Source: Zeugodacus cucurbitae (lineage: Eukaryota; Arthropoda; Insecta; Diptera; Tephritidae). From it: a DNA stretch of 64,000 nucleotides. Location of the stretch: positions 51,883,501 to 51,947,500 of the forward strand of contig NC_071670.1 of assembly GCF_028554725.1 (NCBI RefSeq), given 5' to 3'. Below, piece by piece: positions 11,702 through 24,382 of the stretch (the first letter of the stretch is position 1; every line of letters begins with the position of its first letter). Made by a program: the position numbers and the translations under genes. Under the pieces are notes generated by a model. That model was given only the letters and a program-made list of their open reading frames with translations, searched no databases and was not told where the DNA came from.

Positions 11702-12157
11702 CTACAACTTTGCTTCCGCCGTTTTTCAATAGATGTCTCTAGGGTCAAGCACTGGTCGATTAAATCGATTTTTTTTTTGTTTGTAGAGATCTGTTTGCAT
11801 CCCAATCTTATTCTCAACTGAAAATGTCACATTTTGAGCCGAATTCTCGACATTTTCGGGAATGTCTCTAGGGTCAAGCACTGGTCGATTAAATCGATTA
11901 AATCGTTTAATATCGATCTTGGGCATTTGTGTCAACATTAACCCAACAAAATATTTGTTGAGATCTGTTTGCATCCCAAACTTATTCTCAACTGAAAATT
12001 TCACATTTTTGAGCCGAATTCTCGACATTTACGGTAAATTTTGCTTTTCTTTTTTAATTCCAAGAAAAGTGCGGCTGAGGCTCATCGACATTGTAACCGT
12101 TTTTATACAAAAAAGAACTTAAATTTACAAAAAAAACCGGCGGAAACAAAGTTGTAG
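11702..12157. mobile_element. MITE-like element with 20-bp inverted ends
   Basis: The left end CTACAACTTTGCTTCCGCCG and the right end (inverted) CTACAACTTTGTTTCCGCCG differ at one base. The 456-bp interior has no transposase and carries an internal duplication. A clear target duplication is not visible, so the superfamily stays open. Confidence 0.6.
11733..12034. repeat. Internal tandem duplication of the MITE
   Basis: ATGTCTCTAGGGTCAAGCAC starts at 11733 and again at 11862. Both copies run through TCGATTAAATCGATT, GATCTGTTTGCATCCCAA and GAGCCGAATTCTCGACATTT. The second copy contains an extra segment of about 43 bp, so the units are 129 and about 172 bp. Confidence 0.85.
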
Positions 12158-15100
12158 ACCTAATATTTTTTAGTCATACCAATATCGATGTTCGCATGTA
12201 TATTGGGAAAATACCTTAGAAATACTTCGCTATTCGCCACCGTAAATGTTTTACTTTAAAGCAAAACGAAAACAATAACAGCAACAGCAACAAAAAAACT
12301 CTATTGAATCCAAGTAGGAGACGAGAAATGTGTCGTGAAATCTTATTTCACGTCGTAACCACAAGAGGATATGCGACCACTGCACCATCTTCCAAGCAAC
12401 AATAAACGGAGGCAGAACCGCAAAGGCATCCGCTTGTGGCAAGTGCTTTAGACCGATGTGTTACCGTAACATAGATATAATGCTATTGGATTGGATAGCA
12501 ACAGCAATTATTACAACAAACATACATACATACTTGCATACCTAAAATATATACTAGAGTCTACTGGTCTACTGGTCTGCTGGTCACACTTGCACTGCCA
12601 CATATTTCATGTACTCATACTGCGGTCTGCGACCATCTTCGCCTTTTTATTTACTTTGTAATTTGTTTTCTCTTTATTTTCTCTCCATCTCTGCTTTCGC
12701 ACTCCCGACGGTATTTTCGGTGACATTGTAATAATTACTCTGCAGATTAGCCGCCACGCGGCTCAGCCTAAAGTGGTTGGTGTAGAGTCCGTTTAGCCCT
12801 GACTGTTGACACGCAAAACGCAATCAGCGACAGCTACAATAACAATAACTGAAACAACAACAAATATAAACCTGCTTTTCTGCTACGCCCGCATGGAAGG
12901 AACGAAGAACACATTATAAGAAACCACAAAAATCCTGCCAAAGCGTTGACGGCGTTGGTTACGGTGGTGTTGTCAAAGTCAAAGCCACAGCCAAATCCAA
13001 CGGCAGCAACAACAATTAGGCCAGCTACATCAGCCATTGACAAAAATGTCAATTTTGTGTGTTGTCTGTTGTTTTTGTTGTTCTACACTTGTTTTTTCGT
13101 TTTTTCTTTGTTTTGTTATTAGTACAAAGCATTAACACAGTTGCCATTTTGTTATCAACATCGCTTGTGTTGCCACAAAAATTCGAATGTTGTTGCTTTT
13201 GTTGTGGCCTTTATGTTTCTGGTAGTTTCAGTTTCAGTTTCTGTTCTGTTGATGATGATGATCTATGCGCCCGTAGCGTGGAGGTAATCCCGCATTGGCA
13301 GCACTTAAATTTCAGATTTTCGTCATGTGATTAAACTGAGTAAGTCATTTGCGAAGATTTTAGTTAGCAGATTGTGATGTTTTTTCTACGCGTGAGGTTT
13401 TATATCAAATTAAAACACCGAAATGACTTTGTGTAATGGTTGTTTTAAGTGTATGTAATTTCATATAAACCTTTGACACGTTAGTTTCTCGTTTACGTGA
13501 AATAAAGTAAAAGCTTTTCTCTTTAATCAAACTAAGGCACTTATAAAATGTGGCCATAACTATGATTAGTTCATCACACAGTATTTAGTGGTACTGGTCC
13601 AAAAATTTAAGACTGCGATCTGAGGTTGCCTTTCTGAAATTTGCATTCCCATAAAGCTGAAATTTTCTTCGTAAATCCAAAAGCTGGCATTAGTTCTAAC
13701 CAAGACTCTGAACCGGCCTAGTAGAGGTTTCAAATACTTAGAGGTCGCCTTGTGGTCGCCGACCATTGACCGTATACGGAATTTCGTTGAAAGAGGATAA
13801 CAACACGACTTCGTCTATAACGCTTGTTGCGAGCTTTAGATCTTGCGATTGTTAACGGTCTTAAGCAGACGAACTTTACCAAGCCCCTAACTCTGATTGT
13901 TAGATGAAGATGAAGATCTGGTATTACAGTAAAATTGTATAACCGAAATTTTAGAATATAAGCAAGGTATTCTTTCAGTGTTCTAAAAGAGAATCTTGAC
14001 TCGAACCACTACATATCTCAAACCAAAATATTTAAACGAGTATGTCTCGGTAAAGAGTCCGAACCGTATTAAAAACTAAGGTCGATGACATGCTATAAAT
14101 ATTGCATACAAGATTCTATCAGTCAAAAATAAGAAATGCCCTTCGGGGTCATATGTAATTACCTAGACCTACTAGGTTAGGTTAGGTTTTTTTAGGTTCG
14201 AAGGCTGTTCCCCAAAGGAAACACACATGGACAGTCTTGTGATGCCAAAAAAAAGTTAACCCTTAATTTAAAATTAAAAACCGACAAAGTGCCTAACACC
14301 TACCACAAATCTGTAGAGTTGTTTTTACTTCTATATCCGCTAGTTCCTAAAGATGCCCAAAAAAGTGAGATCCCAGGAACTATTGCCTCGATATCACAAA
14401 GGCGGGGCATTCCAAAAGAAAATGTTGTGACATTTTACCTCATCCTCCTCCAAGCAGCTTCTTCTGCAGCTTAAAACTTTTAAACTTTTTAGTTTGACCG
14501 TGTTAATCCCGATGGAACTATGGCCAATTAGAACTTCTATAGCTGGGAAAGATTGACCTCACAGAGAGCGAAGAGTTCCATTGACCTCTAGAACTACGAA
14601 AATAAATTAAATTCTGAAACCTTAATGGTATAATTTTGGTTTCAACTGTGAATCAATTGAGAAAGCTTTTGTTATGAGATCTGGGCAACTTTCTGTAGCT
14701 CTATAGTGGAATTTTTGCTCCCCTCCCTTACTTCTTGCAGTGATAAAACAAAATATTTAATTTCTATCTTGGCTTCGTCAATGCTTCAAGACAGTCATTT
14801 AATAATTTTAGAAACAAAAGATAACAAATAAATCCATCAGCAGGAACTATTTCGGTACACCTGGAATATTCCTCGAACAACTAATTACTTTTCAGGCAAT
14901 TTAAAATCCAAATAATTTTCAAAAACAAATCGAATATTATTTGTGCAGCAATTGCCACTTAAACAAAAGCCAATTAAAATAAGTTATTTAAAGTACACGT
15001 GTTCGTGCAATTAACAAAACAGTTATTCGGTGCAAATCGGAAAATTCGAAGGAATTTCAAAAAATGAACAACTCAAAAATTAGCTGTCTGTAAGAAAATC

Positions 15101-15903
15101 ACAATTTTTACTTTGAATTTGAAGGGAAGGAAAAATACAAAATGGGAAGAAAAAAAAAGCATTTAGGCGGTGACTAAAATTGACTAGCTGCGCGACGGAA
15201 TGTCAATCGAACTCGACGACATGGCATTGATAGCAGCTTGCAGCGGCAGCGTTTGGGGCGACGTCGGAACAAACGCAAATGACAATGCTACAAAAATGTA
15301 TGAGAAAGATGAAAAAAAACAAAAAATCAAATTGGAGAACATTGTACACAAATTTTTGCTGCAGCAATTTCATTAAAGATAAAAGTGGAAAAAACCGAAA
15401 TGCAGTCATTTACATTTCGTGGGACAAATGAATTTTCTAACTTAAATGAATGTCATTCAACCATACATTGGAGAATTGTGGGGACCTCATGAAAGGTCGC
15501 TGTTCGTTTTTGTACTAGTTTGGAAGTATAAAGGAATGATATCTTGCTGATATTCTTATTATAAGGAAAGCAAAGTAATATTCATTGAATTTATACTTCG
15601 TAAAAAAACAGTAGTCGAGGTCCAATTGAACTCTCCATATATCAATTTGTAAGTACATATATAAAGGGATTACTCTAGCCCATTGTGATAAGAACAGTGG
15701 CGGATCCATTTTTTGTGTATGTTTGTTGATATGGGTTTGGAATGAGGTTATTGATAAAAAAAATCACATCAAATTATAAGCAATTATAATAAGTTACAAG
15801 ATTTTTGTTGTTATTTATATATTTCGAACTTTCTCTACATTTGCAGCAGTATCGCTGAAGCTCAGTGATTAATTGAGGATTACACGGGATCTCACATTCC
15901 ATG
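12158..15903. other. Non-coding stretch with one possible repeat fragment
   Basis: AT-rich with CAA/TTG triplet runs (12260-12290, 12840-12860, 13060-13110). At 14174 the tract GGTTAGGTTAGGT is followed by a segment to about 14640 that resembles a dispersed fly repeat known to begin with TTAGG runs, from memory only. The minus-strand frame opening MADVAGLIVVAAVGFGC (to about 13040) lacks splice signals and neighbours and is not called. Confidence 0.4.
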
Positions 15904-16192
15904 TTATATTTTCCATGGTTTTCGAAAGAATTCTTCTAGTATTTCATCAATTGACAGATCAATATCCCTATGAATATTAATTGATGCTAGACCATTAAGC
16001 CTATCTTGACCTGTCGTATTTCGTAAATAGGTTTTAATTCTCTTTAAACTTGAAAAACTTGATCTTGAAAACATTCCCAAAAGACGTTTTGTTCACTGCT
16101 TCTAAAGCTTCGAGAGCATTCCGAAAATGCTTGCCTGAAGTTCGCTGTTTCCACATTTTCACCTCCGCAAGAAAGTTTTGTTCTGAACAATT
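15904..16192 (-). pseudogene. hAT-family transposase C-terminus (dimerisation domain) remnant
   Basis: On the minus strand the first frame reads CSEQNFLAEVKMWKQRT, then FRNALEALEAVNKTSFGNVF. After a frame change it continues as RSSFSSLKRIKTYLRN, TTGQDRLNGLASINIHRDID and LSIDEILEEFFRKPWKI, then a stop. ERSFSxLKRIKTYLR...RLNGLALxxIHRDI is the signature of the hAT C-terminal dimerisation domain in ZMYM1-like and P52rIPK-like hAT transposases. The conserved stretch that normally links the two halves (around TLPVSTxxAE) is missing at the frame change, so a small deletion occurred there. No inverted ends or 8-bp duplication were found around it. Confidence 0.7.
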
Positions 16193-17959
16193 GATCACCC
16201 TTCATAAAAAGAAAAGCCTTTTTAGCGTCAAATTCGTACTTTGGAAAAAATACACAAAAAAAAAAAAATAAAAAAAAACGTGTCCTATACTAACTGAATT
16301 TTCGCGAGCGAACTGCTATATTAAAAACACGTTGAGTTATAAAACCCCTTCCAAAAAATTTTAAGAATATAGATGAGGCGGAACAGATCGATGTACGTAG
16401 TAGTGGTTGTTTTTAACATAGAATATCCGAAGTGAGATGATTTATACTGGGAATGATTCTTTATAGTTTGTAAAGTTAATAGGTATCAGTAAGAAATCTC
16501 CTTCTGAACTGATTTAGTTTATTAGTTGAGGAAGTTAAGATCACAATCCGGAACTGCGGATTCTTCGATGTATCAGTACTAGGATCATTTATATTACTTT
16601 TATTGCGTGCGACTTTAATGAACATTTTCTATAACCCTTGCTTGCAAAGGATCCGCTTATGGATAGTATAAATAGTGCCATTACTTATTGTTCCAGACCT
16701 GTACCACGTTGGGTCGCTGGTTTTATAGCAAGAGCTCATTCGGTCTTGACGATATGTTTTCATTGGAAGCCGAAGTGATACGAACAGCATCAGTCGATGC
16801 GACTTAGTAGTATATAAAATACTCATATGTCAATAAGATAATGAAACGTTTCTTGGACTTTCATCACCATGCACTGAGTTTTTCTGAGTGAAATTATATC
16901 TAAGAGTTTTTTTTTTTTGTTTTCAAGTAAAAAATATTAATAAATTTCAATTACTTGTGCCGAGTAATGTTCATTTCATAAGTATTTTTGAGGTTATAGT
17001 AGAAGTATTCGATGCTTTAATTCAACCACTTCTATATTTTCCACAGCTTTTATGAACTTCCAACATTGAACACTACTTCCCCATTAGCTGCTAGTAACCC
17101 TCTCGATTTACTGCTGGGTTCTATTAAAATTTTTCATATTTCTATACCGCTTTGTGGCTGTCACTTATTGTGCATTGTGGAATTTTAATAATTAACTTCG
17201 AAATTGTGTTTCATTTCATTTCATTTCAATTTTAGTTTATTACAAAATTTTGTTACAAAATATTTATTTATTTATCTAGTATTTTTAGTGGCTACTGCAT
17301 TGCATTGTTGTATTGTTGTTATTTCTATTTTTATTATTATTGCTTTTTCAATGATTTCTATGCTCTGACACATCAACAACATTGACAACAAATACCGCGC
17401 ACTGATGACACTACTCCACCGCGCGTATTGTTGTTGTTGTTATTGGCGATTTGCATTATTTGTTCGCTGCTTGTGGGGGAGGGGAGGTGTGTTAATACAT
17501 TACATACATCGCTAAACGAATGGAATTGCGACGCCAAAGCGCGGATGTGGCGCCAAAGGCCGGCTGACAATGTCACATTTTATACAGTTAGAAAATTGAC
17601 GCAAACGTTTGTGATTGGCGGCGCTGGCAATAACAACAACATAGTAATATCAGCAACAATGTATTTCCATATATGCGTGTGTGTTAATATGGCGTTTGTG
17701 ACATAATTTCGCATACGCGAATGTTGTTTGTTGTTCTTATTGTTTTCCACAAATGCTTTCCAATATTATTTTCTATTATTTTATATCAAAATTTAAATAT
17801 TTTATTAAATTGATGTCTGCGGTGAAAATTATTTTAATTTTCAATAAAAATGCAAATACCACGATGCACGCATATGCTGGGTATATGTATTGTACAGTGT
17901 TGGGAAAAATAATAGAAACAACATTCACTCCTGCACTTAACATCAAATTTTAACTTTCG
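16193..17959. other. Non-coding stretch, nothing recognised
   Basis: AT-rich with poly-A near 16256-16278 and TTG/CAA runs near 17310 and 17430. The plus-strand frame at 16050-16271 is the antisense shadow of the hAT remnant. Confidence 0.5.
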
Positions 17960-18835
17960 TTCGATAATCTGTTTCCATTTAGACAGGAACTTCATAATAC
18001 CCCCCTCGTAGAAGCCCCCTCCTTATTTGCGAAGAACTCGGACAGTCACTTTTCACAAGCCTCTTTTGAGTTCAACTTTACACCATCAAGGGCGTTCGCC
18101 ATGGACAGAAATTGGTAGTAATCACTTAGCGCTATGTCCGGGCTATATGGTGGTTGCGATAAAACCTCCCATCCGAGCTCCCGTAGCTTCTGACGTGTCA
18201 TCAACGAAGTGTGTGGTCTGGCGTTGTCCTGGTGGAACACTACACCCTTCCTGCTGGCCAATCATGTACACTTCTTGTCGATCGCCTGCTTCAAGCGGTC
18301 CAGTTCTTGGCAGTAGATGGTAGAATTAATCGTCTGGTAATACGGGAGCAGCTCATTGCGGATGATTCCCTTCCAATCCCACCAAACACAGCAAAACCTT
18401 GCTGGCCGTCAATCCCGGCTTGGCCACTGTTTGGAACGATTCACCGGCCTTCGACCACGACCATTTTCGCTTGATATTGTCATATGTGATCCATTTTTCG
18501 TCGCCAGTCACCATCCGCTTCAAAAATGGGTCCAGTTCGTTCCTTTTCAGCATCATATCGCAGGCGTTGATCCGAGAAGGATTTTTTGCGTCAAATCATG
18601 CGGCACCCAAACGTCAAGCTTTTTTGTGTATCCAGTCTTCTGGTTTAAAATGGTTTGGTGACTAACTCCCATCTCCTGGGCAATAACACGAGATGCCACA
18701 TGCCGGTCTAACTCAACTCTTTCCATGATTTGATCACTATTCGTCGTCACAGGTCTTCCACCGACTGGCTAATCCATGTCGTTTTCAGCCGCTCTGAATC
18801 GTCGAAACCAGCTTAATTAATCAACTGCTCTATTT
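17960..18835 (-). pseudogene. mariner transposase pseudogene (DD34D)
   Basis: Cut-and-paste transposase of the mariner family. Read on the minus strand in order: CWFRRFRAAENDMD, then GGRPVTTNSDQIMERVELD and VASRVIAQEMGVSHQTILN (second helix-turn-helix), GYTKKLDVWVPHDLTQK, MVTGDEKWITYDNIKRK (first Asp), SKAGESFQTVAKPGLTASK, GVVFHQDNARPHTSLMTR (second Asp), PPYSPDIALSDYYQFL (third Asp, 34 residues after the second), and a tail near FLSKWKQIIER. All three catalytic aspartates can still be seen, but at least three frame changes and stops separate the pieces. The first helix-turn-helix is missing. Flanking inverted repeats were not delimited. Similar to mariners common in flies, subfamily not assigned. 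Confidence 0.9.
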
Positions 18836-18899
18836 TGGGGTTACAACAAAAAAAAAAAACAATTTTTTCGTCGACAGTCGTCTAGATTATATTACATTA

Positions 18900-19085
18900 A
18901 TGTCCAGTTGGTCAATAAGGATCAGACTAACTGACAACAAAGTTAATATACTGGAAGATGATAGTACCACCATTTGTCGAGGAAGAAATGGGAGTTCATG
19001 CTGGAGAATGATCCCAAATATAACTCAAAAGTTGTTAGAAATAGGTCCCAGTAACAAAAAACGTTAATTTAATGGATCCCTCGTT
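18900..19085 (+). pseudogene. Tc1-like transposase fragment
   Basis: The plus-strand frame around 18990-19080 gives KKWEFMLENDPKYNSKVVRN followed by QKTLI and WIPRS with stops between. This follows Tc1-type KWxFQQDNDPKHTSKVVKxW...LEWP. The catalytic Asp position of QDND is altered (LEND). It lies about 65 bp from the mariner pseudogene and on the other strand. Confidence 0.6.
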
Positions 19086-20963
19086 CACTTGGCTTTAAAT
19101 AATAGCTTCAATGAGAAAGTATCGAGCGTATTTCTATCATTTCTACCAACACTGTATTGTATGAATGTATATCTGGAATTTCTATTTACCTCACTTTGGC
19201 TGTTTATTTTTTGTACAAACTGTGTGCGCACTGAATTATGCAGAAAAAATGTTAAAATAAATATTTTGTAATCAACATATTTGAATTTGTTTGCGGCGCA
19301 GCGATGCGAGTGGCAAAGGCAAGCGAACGCACACACACACATAAATATTATACAAACTGTCTATTTTTTCCATATTACTCTCCTCCGAACGCTCGCAGTG
19401 GGTTTAGCGGGAACCGGAAACGTATAGCTTCCCACAGGATGCGGTGCTTTGCGTCAATTCTCACCCACACATGAGCATATGTATGTACATGTGTGTGTAT
19501 CTATATGATTATGTGTGTGCGTGTTGGCCCGCCTTCCATGTCAATGATGTCAATAATGTGTCAATTGCAGTTAAGCAAAAGGCACCTTGAAACCAGCAGC
19601 AATAAAAAAACGCATAAAAAATTCACACACACGCACATATACTAATACAAATAAAATATATTACACACATAAAAGTATTTTCACTCTGAAAAAAAAATGG
19701 TGGCCGTTTGCTTCGCGTTCGCTTTGTGAAATTGTGATTTTTACTGTGTCGCTTTTGCAAAAATAAATAAAATTGTACGTTAAAAAATAATAAAAATGAA
19801 AATTACAATAAAAAATCATGCCGTAAAAAGTAATTGCGTAAAACGTCAAGCAAAGCTGCAATTTGCATTATAAATTTCATGGCGCCACTTAAAAAACACA
19901 CGCACACACACAGAGAGACACTTATATGAACATATGTTTTACTTGCGGATTAGTAGTAGATTTTAAAAATTAATAGGATCACAACTGTTACGTTTTTTCC
20001 GCACTTTTTTCACACAAACATTTGCTTTCACTGCTGTTTTTTCGGCGCTGGCTTTATTTACACTCTCCCAAAAAAAGGCTCAAAGCTTTAATTAACAAAG
20101 TAAATCCTGTCATGTAGCATATTAGCGCTTTAAAAATAATTTGAAATAAAATAAAATATTTGGAATTTGATTATCTGTGATTGAATTATATTTTTAATAG
20201 CTTTGAGTGCACATGTTTTGTTGCTTACTTTATGCGTGACTTTGCCAGCAAAGTAATTATGGTTAGCTTTCAAGCTTCAAAGGTTTATAAAAACCATTTA
20301 GGTTTTTTTCAAAGCGAATGTAGCAAAATTAATTACATTTTACTTTAATATTAAATTGCATAAAAATATTAAATATTTATTTTTTTACTTAGGTTGTGGT
20401 GAGTGAACGTGTGTTACTACAATAGTTATGTTGAATAGAAAGTAAACTTGAAAGCTTGTGTAAGCTTCTAAGCGCTATTTATATTCCATCCGTCTGTCGA
20501 TGTTTGTCCGATAACTCGATTAAAAAAGTAGTTGCCTAAAAGCATATTTTATTTCTTATTTATTTCTCAAAATTCATAAAGTTTTATTATTTCGATGAAT
20601 TGATCTAAACAACCCATGTGTTACAATGATTTGATTAATATTAGACATATTAGAACTCACTCATAAAATTTAAAACTGACGTTTATTCATCCAAATTTGA
20701 TGCCAATGCTCGAACCAATCATCGAACTAAAAATCTTAAACTCTCTTCGATTTTTAGATTTTCTGCTACTAAAACGTGTTCCTCTGAGTACCAGTCGTAC
20801 AGAGTGTACTTATTTGGTGAATTCGGTGGATACTAGATAGCAAAGGGGTTTTCGATAGAACTCTACAAAAGTAGATCGATAGCGACAGCAAACGACGCCA
20901 TATTTTTCCGCTCTTTTGACATTTCTCTTCGGCAAGGTTTCATGATTTTAATAAATATAATTT
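19086..20963. other. Non-coding stretch, nothing recognised
   Basis: AT-rich with CA-rich patches near 19325-19340, 19625-19640 and 19897-19920. Open frames on both strands near 19085-19342 and 19661-19861 have no protein-like signature. Confidence 0.5.
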
Positions 20964-21299
20964 ATGGAAAGATATACGATCCAACAACGAGGCGACATTA
21001 CTAAAATTTGCTACCGAAATTCGGAGTCAGGGATCCCAACTTAAAGGGCGCTACGTTCAATTTATAGTCTGCATAATCGTCCTGTCAGATCAACAATTGA
21101 GCGTCTAGTGAAACAATTTTAATTCACAGGCACAGTACAAAATATTCCCGTGCCAATATTCCCGTAGTATCGAGAATATTGTTGCCGCTGGCGCATCAAT
21201 TGAGGAAGACCCAAATCAATATCCCATTCGTCGTTCTCAAGCGTTAGGCATCTCTGTGACGCCGTTGTGGCGAATTTTGCGAAACGATCTTGGCCTAGC
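20964..21299 (+). pseudogene. Helix-turn-helix N-terminus of a mariner-like transposase
   Basis: From ATG 20964 the frame reads MERYTIQQRGDITKICYRNS, ESGIPT, stop, RALRSIYSLHNRPVRSTIER, LVKQF, stop, FTGTVQNIPVP. After a frame change it gives ENIVAAGASIEEDPNQYPI and RRSQALGISVTPLWRILRND. This pattern (YYRN..S, LR.IYG.HNRP, ENIAA..SV.E.P, RRSQ.LG.S.T.LWRIL) is the DNA-binding half of a widespread insect transposase group often labelled DUF4817-type; the label is from memory. Two stops and a frameshift make it dead, and the catalytic half is absent. Confidence 0.7.
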
Positions 21300-23065
21300 A
21301 ACAACTTGACCAGGCTTCAGAAAGCGAAATTAAGAGACTTACGTATGTACATAAGTATATACAAGTATTTACAGATTTATTTACAGAAAATCAAGATCAT
21401 TCGCCCGGTTAACAGACTTCTTTTTATGACTCTTGATCTTACCTTTTAATCTATGAACCCACTTTTATTGTCAAAAATGCATTGTATGCAGTATTATCTT
21501 CAATTGATGCATTATTCTTTCCTATAATAAAAAATAATTTATCTCAATATCAAATAGATATAAATCCTTCTGACATTTAAAAAATATGAAAAATTAATTT
21601 CCTCAAACAAAAAATCACCACACCAACACTAAGAAAGCTTAGAGACCTCTCTTTTAGACGTTGCAACATTGACGCGCTGTCGGTGTTGATAGCCGTGCAT
21701 CCTTTTCGCAGCAAATCTTCGCAACTTCCAGTCAATTTCTCAGACGTGCGCATAATAGAACGCGTTAATTTCTGTTTCTACACATTGTTGCACAGACTCG
21801 CTCACACACACACGTACTTGAGCTTAATGCCGCAAGTTGCTATGTGCGAATGTGTGCATGCGCTAAAACAAATGTTGCAACATGCTGTGCCACCAACTGA
21901 AGATTATGTGCGAGTGAAGAAGGTAAATTTTAATTCTTGAATGGTTGCACAACAACAACAACAACGACAACGAAAACAATAGTAGTGGCATCAACAACTA
22001 AGCGCAACAAATCGCCAGACACAGCAGGAAATCACAAATCACAAAAAAATGTTTTGATTAATTTTTAATAAATGCAAATACAAAACAACAACAACAACAA
22101 CAACAATGTAGTAGTAGTGTATATGGATATGCAACCAGTAAGCAAGCATTAAATGCGTTTATACTCGTTACTGCCACATACTACCACTGCTCATTCATCC
22201 TTTTGAGCGCACTGTTGGCTCATTGCAATTCTTGCTTCTTATTATACTTCTTCTTTTTGCGTTTGTTTGTATTGCTGTTGGTCTGTGTGTCCATATCGGC
22301 TGGTTGTCAGTTTCTACTTGCCAAAAAAACTTAAATTTTGTTGTTGTTGTTGCTTTTTCACCTGTGTGTTTTTGTATTTTTTGTTGTTGTTGTAAAAGAT
22401 TCAGCCTTCAACCTGCTGTTGGCCTATCAAACGCGAGATCCTTTCATTGCATTTCATCTTGACCGGAACCCCAGCCTCTGCTTAGTTGCCTTCTTCTTCC
22501 TTGCCTCCTTGACTCCTTCTTCCTTGCCTTCCCACCTGTGCCTTTCATTTCATTTTCATTTCGAATCCATCGCGTTTGTATTTCTTCTAACCAATACGTC
22601 CTTTGTTTTTTAATTAATGTGCTTGTATTTTGTTTTTGCTCTCTTTGCTACGAGATTTCTCATTCAAAAGCACTCCAGCTCTCCTTACGTTCCTTTTGCT
22701 GTTTGCTCTACTTTAGTCAAAGCAATATTAATCTTGTATTCCCCTTTGCCTCGCTTCGTCTTCGTGTTCATTTGCTTATTTTGTTTATTGAAACAGCAAA
22801 TGTGCATGTTCTTTTTGTTAATTAAGTCGAAATGCAAAATGAAAATATAATTTAATTCCCTTTGATTCCACTAATGCATTCAGATTTGCGCAGATTTGTG
22901 CGAATGCGCGCGTAAAAGAGAACGCGTGGCAGCACCGGAAATTGAAATCCTAAATATTTTGACGTGTGTTTGGTGCGATTATTATTTTTAAATTTTATCT
23001 TTATTCGGTTTAGATTACGCAATTTATTTTGTTGCATTTTGCAATTAATAATAATATACAAATAT
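21300..23065. other. Non-coding stretch, nothing recognised
   Basis: AT-rich with a (CAA)7-type run at 22085-22106 and TTG runs at 22340-22395. Several plus-strand frames between 22223 and 22850 are rich in Phe, Cys and Leu and overlap each other. They come from pyrimidine-rich DNA and show no domain. Confidence 0.5.
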
Positions 23066-23836
23066 TATATACCGAATTTCATTCGAATCGGTCGGTAGTT
23101 CCTGAGATATGGTTTTTGACCCATAAGTGGGCGATGCCACGCCCATTTTCCATTTTGTAAAAAAATCTGAGTACAGCTCCTTCTGCTATTTCTTCTGCAA
23201 AATTTAGTGTTTTTGACGTTTTTCGTTAGTTAGTTAACCCACTTTTAGTAATTTTCAACCTAACCTTTGTATGGGAGGTGGGCGTGGTTATTATCCGATT
23301 TCAACTATTTTCATGGTGTGTGGTGGGGTACGTAAGAGAACCGACTGCAGAAAGTTTGGTTTATATAGCTTTATTAGTTTGCGAGTTAAATACAAATAAC
23401 CGATTTGTGGGCGGGGCCACGCCCACTTCCCCAAAAAAATTACATCCAAATATGCCCCTCCTAATGCGATCCTAAATTCCAAATTTTACTTTTATATTTT
23501 CATTTATGGCTTAGTTATGACACTTTATGTGTTTTTGGATATCGCCATTTTGTGGGCGTGGCAATGGTCCGATTCCGCCCATTTTCGAACTTGATCTTCT
23601 TATGGTGCCAAGGAATATTTGTGCCAAGTTTCGTCAAGATATCTTAATTTTTACTCAAGTTACAGCTTGCACAGACGAACAGACGGACGGACGGACAGAC
23701 ATCCGGATTTCAAATCTACTCGTCACCCTGATCACTTTGGTATATATGACTCTATATCTAACTCTTTTAGTTTTAGGTGTTATGTGAACAAAACTATAAT
23801 ACTCTCGTAGCAACTTTTGTTGCGAGAGTATAAAAA
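23066..23836 (+). mobile_element. Dispersed fly repeat, copy B
   Basis: Starts at ATATACCGAATTTCATTCG, then AATCGGTCGGTAGTTCCTGA, GGGCGATGCCACGCCCATTT, TTGTATGGGAGGTGGGCGTG, GGACGGACGGACAGACATCC, and ends in the hairpin CTCTCGTAGCAAC..GTTGCGAGAG followed by TATAAAAA. Copy B has no tandem array at the place where copies A and D have one. Several frames run through it, but they are not conserved as proteins between copies. Confidence 0.7.
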
Positions 23837-24382
23837 GAAACTTTGAAATGTAGCAATTATTCGTGTTTACTCATCTTTGTACACTTGCCTAGGGAAGGCA
23901 GAGCACAAGGTTTTATCTTTTCCAATGCTGACAGGTATTGACTATGTGCCGCCAATCTCATAAACCACAAAGTTACTTTTGATCATAGATTAGTACTCAT
24001 GCCAACAGTATGTTCATTATAGGCTGAAACACGCTACAGTCGTTGAGAAGTCCAAAACCTCATGAGACAAAAGTTCGTATCAATATATTCCACTTCCAAG
24101 TTTATCGTTCAATTTTGTATTTTTAGTAAAGATATTTACTCTGCGTTTACGAGATGTTCACATGTCTTCAAAGGATCGGTAGGGTGAAATAGTATTCTTA
24201 AATGTCACAAATTTTCATTCGTAAATTTTTCCACAGTTAGATTTTGAGGACGCCGGCGACTAATTTATCTGTGATATCCATAATCTCCTCAGAAAATTCC
24301 CAAAAAAAATGACTTCTTATAGTAAAATAGTCCTTGTTGCGAAGTATCGCTGATGATAACTCTAAATTCGTAAAATACGTCT
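23837..24382. other. Spacer between facing repeat copies B and C
   Basis: About 550 bp of AT-rich sequence with no recognised content. It would be the loop if B and C paired. Confidence 0.5.

Noticed and set aside
12834..13052. Minus-strand frame with a hydrophobic start (MADVAGLIVVAAVGFGC)
   Set aside because: Looks a little like a signal or membrane segment, but has no donor at a sensible place, and GTTG triplets explain the hydrophobic residues.
14174..14186. GGTTAGGTTAGG tract as a telomere repeat
   Set aside because: Only two to three units; flies lack TTAGG telomeres, and such tracts occur in dispersed fly repeats.
18027..18665. Several plus-strand frames of 87-101 codons
   Set aside because: They are antisense shadows of the mariner pseudogene, whose minus-strand motifs are unmistakable.
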